Of a stretch of 64,000 bases of DNA, positions 26,788 to 34,665 are shown piece by piece. The stretch spans positions 1-64,000 of the forward strand of contig JBPOHK010000059.1 of assembly GCA_052035645.1 (NCBI GenBank), in the 5' to 3' direction. The notes beneath the pieces are model-generated. The model was not told the DNA's origin, made no database searches, and worked only from the letters and a program-made list of their open reading frames with translations. Position 1 is the first letter of the stretch. Each line of letters starts with the position of its first letter. This stretch comes from RPQJ01 sp052035645. GTDB lineage: Bacteria > Pseudomonadota > Gammaproteobacteria > Steroidobacterales > Steroidobacteraceae. The translations under genes and the position numbers were made by a program.

Positions 26788-28344
26788 TCACTCGCCGGGG
26801 CTGCCGGCCATGCGCCGGAATGCGGCCACCGCCGGTGCCGGGACGGCATGGACGTCGGGCGCGTAATCCGGATCGGCGTAACCCTGCTCGGTCGAGACGG
26901 CCAGCGCCAGCTCGGCGTCGAACTGCGCGCGCCACTCCCGCGCGGCCGCATCCGGGCGCCCGCGCGCTGCCGCGCCGGCCTTCGCCCGGCACGCGTAGCG
27001 CTGCACGCGACTGCCGCCGCCGGGTGCCGGCAGGGCCTGCAGCACCACGAGCCCGTCGGGGTGGCGCTCGACCAGCGTGGCGGGCCAGAAGAACTGGCTG
27101 CGCGGCGCGCCGGCTTCGCGCGCGACGATGGTCCGCGCGGCGGCGTCGATCTCCAGCGAGCCGCCGGCGCCGAGGCGAGATTCCAGCCACTGCTCGACGA
27201 CGGTGTGCCAGCTCGCGGCCACGGAGAATTCCTCCAGCGACCCGCCGGCGGGCACGGCGAACCGGCCGCGCGCGAGCCCGGCCGCCGGTCGCGGCTCGCG
27301 GGCATCGCCCGCGCCGACGCGCACGAACAGCAGACCGTCCGCGTTGCGCAATTCGAGCCCGGCCAGCGCGCCACGCGCCGCCGCTGCGCGCGGCTGGCCG
27401 GCGAGGTCCCAGGCCAGCCCGTGCAGCGCGCATTCCAGCCCACCGCCTGCCGTGCCCGTGCGCCCGGTCACCAGCGCGTGCGGCTGCTGCCGGCAGGCAT
27501 TCCTGAACGCGCGCAGCTCGCCGGCGCCGTCGCGCACGACGAGCACGCGCGTGCCGGCCAGAGCGGTGGCGAGGACTGCCGCGGGCCCGGGCAGCTCGCA
27601 CTCGTGGCCGACGTACCACCACGCGGCCCGCAAGGCTGCGTCGCGAGGGGCCGCGACGGCCGGGCCGGGCGGACCGCCCGCCAGCGCGCCGGCCGGCCCG
27701 AAATCGCGGGGGAACACCGATCGCAGGTAGGCGAGGCAGCGCCGGCGCGCCGCCGCGCGGTCGATGTGCGCCTCCTCCTCGAAGGCGAACGCCTGCCAGA
27801 GCATCTCGAGTACGCCGATCAGGCCGAGCGCGACGGCGTCCGCGTCGAGGTGCCGGCGGCCGCTCGCCTCGATCATGCCGGCCACCAGCTCGTGCACCAG
27901 CGCGGCGAAGTTGGCGTCCTTCTGCCCGCAGATGGCCAGGTATTCCTCTCGGGCGCTCGCCTCGCCCCAGAACGCGTACCACACCGCCACCTTGCGCGGG
28001 CTGGCGATGTCGGGATCGAGGTAGAGATCCACCAGGCGTTCGAGCGCCAGGGCCGGCCGGTCGCGCAGGGCCGCCACCGGCACCATCACGCGCTCCTCGA
28101 ATTCCGTGGCGAGGTACTGCAGCGCGGCCACCAGCATCGCGGCCTTGGAGCGGAAGTAGAAGCGGACGATGCCGGGCGAGAGCTGCGCAATGGCCACGAC
28201 CCGCGCCACCGTCGTGCCGGTCGGGCCGTACTGGTGCAGCGCGGCAATGGTCGCGTCGATCAGGCGCTGGCGCTGCCGCACGGGCAGCGCTGCCGGGGCG
28301 GCATCCCCCGCAAGCGCACCGCCGCGCCGCCGGGCGCGACTCAC
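26788..28344 (-). CDS. BetI-like TetR regulator fused to a degenerate Rieske-oxygenase-like domain
   Basis: About 518 residues from GTG 28344 (a longer frame exists, so the start is uncertain). Residues 21-212 are TetR/BetI-like: HTH RQRLIDATIAALHQYG to LSPGIVRFYFRSKAAM, then VWYAFWGEASAREEYL. Residues 235-345 are Rieske-like: LAGTRVLVVRDGAGELRAF, then C284-R-Q286 where the family has C-x-H, and C305-AL-H308. One cluster ligand is therefore lost. Residues 370-518 resemble the oxygenase catalytic domain, but EQWLESRLGAGG replaces the D-N-Y-L-E-x-Y-H-x4-H iron site, losing both His. I infer a sensor built from a dead enzyme. It is convergent with the intact oxygenase and divergent from potB. 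Confidence 0.75.
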   Translation of the reverse strand: MSRARRRGGALAGDAAPAALPVRQRQRLIDATIAALHQYGPTGTTVARVVAIAQLSPGIVRFYFRSKAAMLVAALQYLATEFEERVMVPVAALRDRPALALERLVDLYLDPDIASPRKVAVWYAFWGEASAREEYLAICGQKDANFAALVHELVAGMIEASGRRHLDADAVALGLIGVLEMLWQAFAFEEEAHIDRAAARRRCLAYLRSVFPRDFGPAGALAGGPPGPAVAAPRDAALRAAWWYVGHECELPGPAAVLATALAGTRVLVVRDGAGELRAFRNACRQQPHALVTGRTGTAGGGLECALHGLAWDLAGQPRAAAARGALAGLELRNADGLLFVRVGAGDAREPRPAAGLARGRFAVPAGGSLEEFSVAASWHTVVEQWLESRLGAGGSLEIDAAARTIVAREAGAPRSQFFWPATLVERHPDGLVVLQALPAPGGGSRVQRYACRAKAGAAARGRPDAAAREWRAQFDAELALAVSTEQGYADPDYAPDVHAVPAPAVAAFRRMAGSPGE

Positions 28345-28436
28345 CGCGCACCCGCCGCGCGGCCGCCCGCCGCGCGGCAGCCCGTCGCGCGCAGCCTCAG
28401 CAGCGACACGCGGCGGGCTCCGACCGAAGGTCGCGG

Positions 28437-29396
28437 GTGGCGGGGCCGGTCGGCACACGAGGCTGGCCGGCGGTGAGCGCCGCACGCGTCACGCTGGCCG
28501 ACCGGCTGCAGGGGCGGGCCGGGCGCTGGCTGGTCATCCTGCCGCCGATGGCGTTCCTGGCGGCGTTCTTCCTGGTGCCGTTCGCGTTCGCGCTGATGAT
28601 CAGCTTCGCCGAGACGGCGGTGCGCGTGCCGCCGTTCACGGACATCGTGACGCTCGGCGCGGACGGCCACTGGCGGGTGAGCCTGAGTCTCGACAATTAC
28701 GCGTACCTGCTGCGCGACGAAGTCTACGCGACATCGTACTGGTATTCGATCCGCACGGCATTCTTCGCCACGCTGGCCTGCCTGCTGCTCGGCTACCCGA
28801 TGGCCTATGCGATCGCGCGCGCGCCGAAGCACTGGCAGAACCTGCTGCTGCTGGTGATCGTGCTGCCGTTCTGGACCTCGTTCCTGCTGCGGGTCTACGC
28901 ACTCGAGGGGATCATCCGCGAGCAGGGACTGCTGAGCCAGGCGCTGCTGTGGCTGGGGCTGATCGAGCGGCCGCTCCGGATCATGCACACGACCCTGGCC
29001 GTGTACCTCGGCATCGTCTACGCCTACCTGCCGTTCATGGTGCTGCCGCTGTACGCGACGCTCGAGAAGCTCGACCACACCCTGCTCGAGGCCGCCGCGG
29101 ACCTCGGCAGCACGCGCTGGCGCGCCTTCCTCGACGTGACCCTGCCGCTGTCGATGCCGGGCGTGATCGCCGGCGCGATGCTGGTGTTCATCCCCGCCAT
29201 CGGCGAGTTCGTCATTCCCTCGCTGCTCGGCGGGCCCGACAGCCTGATGATCGGCCGCGTGCTGTGGGACGAGTTCTTCGGCAACCGCGACTGGCCGGTG
29301 GCCTCGGCGGTGGCCATCGCCATGCTGCTGCTGCTCGTGGTGCCCATCGCGATCTACCAGCACTACCAGGTCCGCGACCTCGAGGGCACGCGATGA
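28437..29396 (+). CDS. potB: Spermidine/putrescine-type ABC permease, PotB family
   Basis: 319 residues from GTG after GAAGG. A second GTG at 28473 is possible. Six membrane segments start at WLVILPPMAFLAAFFLVPFAF. The EAA loop that docks the ATPase is LLEAAADLGSTRWRAFLDVTLPLSMPGVIAG. Inner-membrane import subunit; the partners are PotC directly downstream (ATGA overlap), PotD convergent after it, and PotA at 18502. A 92-bp gap separates it from the divergent TetR-Rieske gene, which could regulate it. Confidence 0.9.
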   Translation: MAGPVGTRGWPAVSAARVTLADRLQGRAGRWLVILPPMAFLAAFFLVPFAFALMISFAETAVRVPPFTDIVTLGADGHWRVSLSLDNYAYLLRDEVYATSYWYSIRTAFFATLACLLLGYPMAYAIARAPKHWQNLLLLVIVLPFWTSFLLRVYALEGIIREQGLLSQALLWLGLIERPLRIMHTTLAVYLGIVYAYLPFMVLPLYATLEKLDHTLLEAAADLGSTRWRAFLDVTLPLSMPGVIAGAMLVFIPAIGEFVIPSLLGGPDSLMIGRVLWDEFFGNRDWPVASAVAIAMLLLLVVPIAIYQHYQVRDLEGTR

Positions 29397-30226
29397 GCGA
29401 GCGGCCGCCGGCGCTGCTGCTCACGGTGCTGGCGCTCGGCATCGCGCTCCTCTACCTGCCGATCCTGGTGATGATGGGCGCCTCGTTCAACGCCTCGCCG
29501 CTCGCCGGCACCTGGGGCGGGTTCTCGACGCAGTGGTACGGCGAGCTGCTCGGCAACGAGCAACTGGTCGACGCGGCCTGGCTGTCGCTGCGCATCGCCT
29601 TCGTCGCCGCCACGGCCTCGGTGATCCTCGGCACCCTCGCGGCGGTCGCCCTCGTGCGCTTCACGCGCTTTCGCGGCCGCATGCTGCTGCGCGGCATGGT
29701 GACGGCGCCGCTGGTGATGCCCGAGATCATCACCGGCATCACGCAGCTGCTGCTGCTGATCACGCTGTTCCGCTTCATCGGCTGGCCGCACCGCGGCTTC
29801 GGCACGATCGTGCTCGCGCACGTCACCTTCTGCACGGCCTACGTCACGGTCACCGTCCAGTCGCGGCTCGTGAGCGTGGACCGCTCGCTCGAGGAAGCCG
29901 CGATGGACCTCGGGGCCGGCCCGTTCGGCGCGTTCATGGACACGACGCTGCCGATCATCGCGCCCGCGCTGGCCACGAGCTGGCTGCTGAGCCTCACGCT
30001 CTCGCTCGACGACCTGGTGATCTCGAGCTTCGTCTCGGGCCCGGGGGCGAGCACGCTGCCGATGCTCGTGTACTCGCAGGTCAAGCTGGGCGTGAGTCCC
30101 GACGTGAATGCGCTCGCCACGCTCATCGTGACGGTGGTCGGCAGCGGTGTGGTGGTGGCCGGCTGGCTGATGCAGCGCGCCGAGCGCCAGCGCGCGCTCG
30201 ACCGTCAGCTCGCCGACCGCGGCTGA
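29393..30226 (+). CDS. potC: Spermidine/putrescine-type ABC permease, PotC family
   Basis: 277 residues, ATG overlapping the potB stop. Six membrane segments; EAA loop LEEAAMDLGAGPFGAFMDTTLPIIAPALA; TLSLDDLVISSFVSGPG is characteristic of PotC/PotI. With PotB it forms the membrane channel of an amine importer. It ends nine bases before the stop of the convergent substrate-binding gene. Confidence 0.9.
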   Translation: MSERPPALLLTVLALGIALLYLPILVMMGASFNASPLAGTWGGFSTQWYGELLGNEQLVDAAWLSLRIAFVAATASVILGTLAAVALVRFTRFRGRMLLRGMVTAPLVMPEIITGITQLLLLITLFRFIGWPHRGFGTIVLAHVTFCTAYVTVTVQSRLVSVDRSLEEAAMDLGAGPFGAFMDTTLPIIAPALATSWLLSLTLSLDDLVISSFVSGPGASTLPMLVYSQVKLGVSPDVNALATLIVTVVGSGVVVAGWLMQRAERQRALDRQLADRG

Positions 30227-30234
30227 TCCGGGCC

Positions 30235-31368
30235 TCAGCGGCCGGTCTTGATGCGCGTCCAGATGCGGGTGCGCAGCCGCTGCGTCTCGATGTCCATTTC
30301 CTCGGTCGGGTACAGGCGCGCGCGCATCGCGTCCGTCGGGTAGATCGCGGGGTCGTTCAGGATCGCGGGATCCACCAGCGGGTCGGCCGCGCGGTTGTCG
30401 TTGCCGTAGTAGATCTCGTTGGTGATCTCGGCGATCACGTCCGGGCGCAGGATGAAATCCAGGAACTCGTGGGCCTCGCGCGGATTCGGCGCGTCGGCGG
30501 GGATCAGCAGGGAGGAGAAGATGAGGTTCGCGCCTTCCCTGGGCACGGTGAACGCCAGCTGCACCGGCACGCCCGCCTCGCGCGCACGGGCCATGATGTT
30601 GGCGTAGTCGCCGGACCACGACATCGCGATGCACAGCTCCTGGTTGGCGAGGCCGTTCATGTACTCGGTGGAGTCGAACGTGCGGATGTACGGCCGCACG
30701 GCGAGCAGCACCCGCTCGGCCGCCTCGAAGTCCTCGGGCCTCCGGCTGTTGGGATCGAGCCCGAGGTAGGCGAGCGCGAGCTGCATGGTGTCGTCGGGCG
30801 AGTCGAGCAGGCTCACGCCGCAGTCCTTGAAGCGACTCACGACCTCGGGCCTGAAGATCATGTCGAGGCTGTCGAGGGGCGCGTCGGGCATGCGCTCGCG
30901 GATCATCGCGACGTTGTAGGCGAAGCCGTTGATCGCGTGCAGGTACGGCACCGCGTGGCGGTTGCCCGGGTCCGAACCGTCCTGCACGGCCAGCGCGCGC
31001 GGATCGAGGTTGCGCCAGTTCGGCAGCAGCCGCCGGTCGAGCGGCCGGTAGACGCCGGCCTTGATCTCGCGCGAGAAGAAGTTGTTCGAGGCGCTGACGA
31101 CGTCGTATCCCGAGCCGCCCGCGAGCAGGCGGGCCTCCATCGTCTCCTCGGCGTCGTAGGTGTCGTACACGACCTCGATGCCGGTCTCCCGCTCGAAGCG
31201 CTCGAGGGTCTCGCTGCCGATGAAGTCGGCCCAGTTGTAGACGTAGAGCCGGCGACCCTTCGACGGCGCACCGGCGAACGCCGCCAGCAGCAGCGCGGCC
31301 GCCAGTACCGCGGCGCCCACCGCCGTGGCCGCCGTCCAGCGGATGCCGCCGATACCCCCGTCGCTCAC
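30235..31368 (-). CDS. potD: Periplasmic substrate-binding protein, PotD/PotF family
   Basis: 377 residues. An uncleaved or cleavable signal segment (AAVLAAALLLAAFAGAP) is followed by the family opening RRLYVYNWADFIGSETLERFERETGIEVVYDTYDAEETMEARLLAG. Other landmarks: YDVVSASNNFF, VPYLHAINGFAYN, AMSWSGDYANIM, LIFSSLLIPADAPNP and EFLDFILRPDVIAEITN. It delivers a polyamine or related amine to PotBC. Unusually it is on the opposite strand from potBC and converges on them, so it must have its own promoter. Confidence 0.9.
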   Translation of the reverse strand: MSDGGIGGIRWTAATAVGAAVLAAALLLAAFAGAPSKGRRLYVYNWADFIGSETLERFERETGIEVVYDTYDAEETMEARLLAGGSGYDVVSASNNFFSREIKAGVYRPLDRRLLPNWRNLDPRALAVQDGSDPGNRHAVPYLHAINGFAYNVAMIRERMPDAPLDSLDMIFRPEVVSRFKDCGVSLLDSPDDTMQLALAYLGLDPNSRRPEDFEAAERVLLAVRPYIRTFDSTEYMNGLANQELCIAMSWSGDYANIMARAREAGVPVQLAFTVPREGANLIFSSLLIPADAPNPREAHEFLDFILRPDVIAEITNEIYYGNDNRAADPLVDPAILNDPAIYPTDAMRARLYPTEEMDIETQRLRTRIWTRIKTGR

Positions 31369-31478
31369 TGCGTCGCCCCCTGTCGCGTGGCTGCGCGCGA
31401 CTCTAGCACAGCACTCCGCCTCGACAGCCCCGTGGCGAGAGGGTTAAATCGCGCGAGTCCCCGGGAAGCGCCCAACGC

Positions 31479-33017
31479 ATGACGCCCCTCACCCGCCCGT
31501 TCGTGGTCCTCGTCGCGCTGCTCGTCGCGGGCTGTGCGCAGCTCGCGCCGAGACCGGAGCTGCGGCCCGACGCGGCGGTGCCCATCGGCCTCGGCACGCC
31601 GATCGACGAGCGCGTCGGGCCGTCGGAGGCGAGCCACCCCGGGCGCTCGGGATTCCGCCTCGTGAGCGAGGGCTCCGAGGCCTTCGCGATTCGCTCCTAC
31701 ACGGCCCTCTCGGCCGGCCGAAGTCTCGACGTGCAGACCTACATCTGGCACGAGGACGGCACCGGCGTCTTCCTCGCCTACCGCGTGCTGCAGGCGGCCG
31801 ACCGCGGCGTGAAGGTCCGCCTGCTGGTGGACGACATGGACGCCCGCGGCAAGAACTACGCGTTCGCCGCGCTGGCGGCGCACCCCAACATCCAGGTGCG
31901 GATGTTCAATCCCTTCGGCTCGCGCTCGGGGACGCTGGGCTTCCTGCTCGAGGCCGTGGGGGACTACGGCCGCATCAACCGGCGCATGCATAACAAGAGC
32001 TGGATCGCCGACAACCGCATCGCGATCGTCGGCGGGCGCAACCTCGGCGACGAATACTTCGGCGCGAGCAAGGACGTGAATTTCTCCGACCTCGATTTCG
32101 CCCTGGTCGGCCCGATCGTGCGCGAGGCGTCCGCCACGTTCGACCGCTACTGGAACTCGCCCCTTGCCTATCCGATCGCAGTGCTCTCGCCCGGCGCCGT
32201 GACCGCCGGGGCGCTCGAGCAGCTGCGCATCCGGACGACGCCCCGGCTCGAGAAGGCCCAGCAGTCGCGCTACGCGCGTTCGCTGCAGGAGGACGACGCG
32301 GTGCAGCGGCTCGTCGCCGGCGACTGGCCCATGCAGTGGTCGGCCGGTTACCGGTTCGTCGCCGACGACCCGCGCAAGGCCCAGGGCCTGGACGGCGGGC
32401 TGGCCGGCTCCGAGGTGCTGGCGCTGCTGAGCCCGGCGATCCTCGGCGCGCGGCAGCGGCTCACCGTGATCTCGCCGTATTTCGTGCCCGGCGAGCTCGG
32501 CACCGCCGCCTTCGTGAAGGTCGCCCGGCAGGGTGCCGAGGTGCGCATCCTGACCAACTCGCTGGCCGCCAACGACGTCGCGATGGTCTACGGCGGCTAC
32601 GTGAAGTGGCGCGAGCCGCTGCTGAAAGGCGGGGTGCAGCTCTGGGAGCTGAAGCCGACGCGTGGCGAGGCGGTGCGCAGGAGCCTGTTCGGCTCCTCCG
32701 GGGCGAGCCTGCACACCAAGGCCCTCACGGTCGACGGCCGCCATTCGTTCGTCGGCAGCTACAACCTCGATCCGCGCTCGACCTCGCTCAACTGCGAGCA
32801 GGGCGTCTTCGTCGACGACCCGGTCATCGCGGGCGAACTCGAGGCGCTGTTCGAGGCCGAGACCCAGCCGGCGCGCGCGTGGAAGGTCAGCCGCCAGCAC
32901 GGCGTGATCCGCTGGACGGACGGCGAGGTGGTGCACAAGAGCACGCCGGACGCCTCGGCGTGGCGCAAGCTGCAGGCGTGGTTCGCCCGCGTGGTCCCGA
33001 TCAGCTCGCAGCTCTGA
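31479..33017 (+). CDS. Phospholipase D-family (cardiolipin synthase-like) lipoprotein
   Basis: 512 residues with lipoprotein signal LLVAGCAQL. Two PLD half-sites are intact: HNKSWIADNRIAIVGGRNLGDEYF near residue 170 and HTKALTVDGRHSFVGSYNLDPRS near residue 410, each with the H-K-D arrangement. Family members transfer or hydrolyse phosphatidyl groups. The lipid anchor and lack of N-terminal transmembrane pair set it apart from ClsA and suggest a YmdC/ClsC-like or periplasmic phospholipase role. The M28 peptidase gene follows in the same direction with its own -10 box. Confidence 0.85.
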   Translation: MTPLTRPFVVLVALLVAGCAQLAPRPELRPDAAVPIGLGTPIDERVGPSEASHPGRSGFRLVSEGSEAFAIRSYTALSAGRSLDVQTYIWHEDGTGVFLAYRVLQAADRGVKVRLLVDDMDARGKNYAFAALAAHPNIQVRMFNPFGSRSGTLGFLLEAVGDYGRINRRMHNKSWIADNRIAIVGGRNLGDEYFGASKDVNFSDLDFALVGPIVREASATFDRYWNSPLAYPIAVLSPGAVTAGALEQLRIRTTPRLEKAQQSRYARSLQEDDAVQRLVAGDWPMQWSAGYRFVADDPRKAQGLDGGLAGSEVLALLSPAILGARQRLTVISPYFVPGELGTAAFVKVARQGAEVRILTNSLAANDVAMVYGGYVKWREPLLKGGVQLWELKPTRGEAVRRSLFGSSGASLHTKALTVDGRHSFVGSYNLDPRSTSLNCEQGVFVDDPVIAGELEALFEAETQPARAWKVSRQHGVIRWTDGEVVHKSTPDASAWRKLQAWFARVVPISSQL

Positions 33018-33064
33018 GCGGGGCCTCTCGGCTACAATTCGCGGCGCCTGTCCTGGAGTGCCGC

Positions 33065-34498
33065 ATGTCCTCACGCGTTCCGTTCGTCGCCGCCCTGCTC
33101 GTCCTCGCCTGGTCGCCCGGGTCCATCGCCGCCGACGGGCCACCCGCGGCGGTCCGCGAACTGCAGCGACGTGCCCTCGAGGACCGTCGCGCGTACGCGA
33201 CGCTGAAGGACCTCACCGAGACGGTCGGCCACCGGTTCGCCGGCAGCGAGGGCGATGCCCGGGCCGTCGCCTGGGCGCTCGCGACGCTGCGCGCCCAGGG
33301 GTTCCAGAACGTGCGGGCCGAGCCGGTGACCGTCCCGCGCTGGGTGCGCGGCACCTCGAGCGTGCAGATCGTGGGCGAGCAGCCGCTCGCGCTCACGGCC
33401 CTCGAGATCGGCGGTTCGGTCGGGACGGCCGGCAAGCCGGTCGAGGGCGAGATCGTCGCCGCGACGACGCTCGACGAGCTGAAGGGCCTGTCGCGCGCCG
33501 ACGTGGCCGGCCGGATCGTGTTCCTCTACGACCGCATGCTCGAGACGCGCGACGGCATGGACTACGGCCCGACCGTCGCCAACCGCGTGCAGGGCGCGGC
33601 CGAGGCCGCCAAGAAGGGCGCCCTCGGGGTGGTCATCCGCGCCGTCGGCAGCGAGGACGAGGACCGGCCGCACACCGGCTCGCTGCGTTACGTCAACGGC
33701 GTGCCGCGCATTCCCGCCTTCGCCATCGGCAACCGCAGTGCCGACCGCCTGCTCGCGCGCCTCGCGGAGGGCCCGGTGCGGGTGCGCCTCGCCAGCACCG
33801 CGGGCTGCCAGGGCACCGCCGCGAGCGCCAACGTCATCGGCGAGGTCCCGGGCCGCGATCCGCAGGCGGGGTTCGTGCTGCTCGGCGCCCACCTGGACTC
33901 CTGGGACGTGGGCACCGGCGCCCAGGACGACGGTGCGGGGGTGGCCACCGTGGTCGAGGCCGCGCGGCGCATCGGGGAACTGGCCGAGCGGCCGCGCCGC
34001 GGCCTGCGCGTCGTCCTGTATGCCAACGAGGAATTCGGCCTCTCCGGCGGCAAGCGCTATGCCCTCGACCACGAGGCCGATCTCGGCCGGCATCTCGCCG
34101 CGCTCGAGGCGGACCTCGGCTCGGGCCGGGTCTTCCGCTACGAGAGCCGCGTCGCGTCGCAGGACCTGCCGTCGGCGATCCGCCTGGCGGACTGGCTCGC
34201 CCCGCTCGGCATCCCGTTCACCAGCAACGACACCGGCGGCGGCGCCGACATCAGCCCGCTGCGCGAGCGCGGCGTGCCGGTCTTCGACCTGCAGCACGAC
34301 GCGGGCAAGTACTTCGAGATCCACCACACCGACGCCGATCGTCTCGACCGGGTCGACCCGCGGGACCTGGCCTTCAACGTCGCAGCCTATGCGACGCTCG
34401 CCTACGGCCTCGCGGACCTGCCCGGCGAACTGGCCCGCGGCGACCGGGAGTGGCCGGCGCCCTCGGCGGGCGTGCACGCCTGCGAGTGGCAGCCCTAG
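33065..34498 (+). CDS. Exported M28-family zinc aminopeptidase
   Basis: 477 residues with a Sec signal ending SPGSIAAD. A protease-associated (PA) domain lies within about residues 120-240 (VAGRIVFLYDRM, GALGVVIRAVGS). The M28 dizinc site follows: LGAHLDSWDVGTGAQDDGAG (His and bridging Asp), LYANEEFGLSGG (catalytic Glu and zinc Glu), and a final EIHHTDADRLD His. Metal ligands all look present. It probably trims peptides in the periplasm. TACAAT (33033-33038) is a likely -10 about 27 bp before the ATG. Confidence 0.88.
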   Translation: MSSRVPFVAALLVLAWSPGSIAADGPPAAVRELQRRALEDRRAYATLKDLTETVGHRFAGSEGDARAVAWALATLRAQGFQNVRAEPVTVPRWVRGTSSVQIVGEQPLALTALEIGGSVGTAGKPVEGEIVAATTLDELKGLSRADVAGRIVFLYDRMLETRDGMDYGPTVANRVQGAAEAAKKGALGVVIRAVGSEDEDRPHTGSLRYVNGVPRIPAFAIGNRSADRLLARLAEGPVRVRLASTAGCQGTAASANVIGEVPGRDPQAGFVLLGAHLDSWDVGTGAQDDGAGVATVVEAARRIGELAERPRRGLRVVLYANEEFGLSGGKRYALDHEADLGRHLAALEADLGSGRVFRYESRVASQDLPSAIRLADWLAPLGIPFTSNDTGGGADISPLRERGVPVFDLQHDAGKYFEIHHTDADRLDRVDPRDLAFNVAAYATLAYGLADLPGELARGDREWPAPSAGVHACEWQP

Positions 34499-34665
34499 CG
34501 CGCCGGCACGCCGGCGCCATCCGGGAAAGCCGCCAGTCCGCGCCGTTATGGAAGTGTTTTCGGCCGAAGCCGGGCTGCCCGGCGTAGGCTGGTCCGCAAG
34601 GGTCGTTGCCCCGGGCAGCGGCCTTCGAAGCCCCGGGCCCCGACGTGCCCGCGGGCGAGCAGAAC

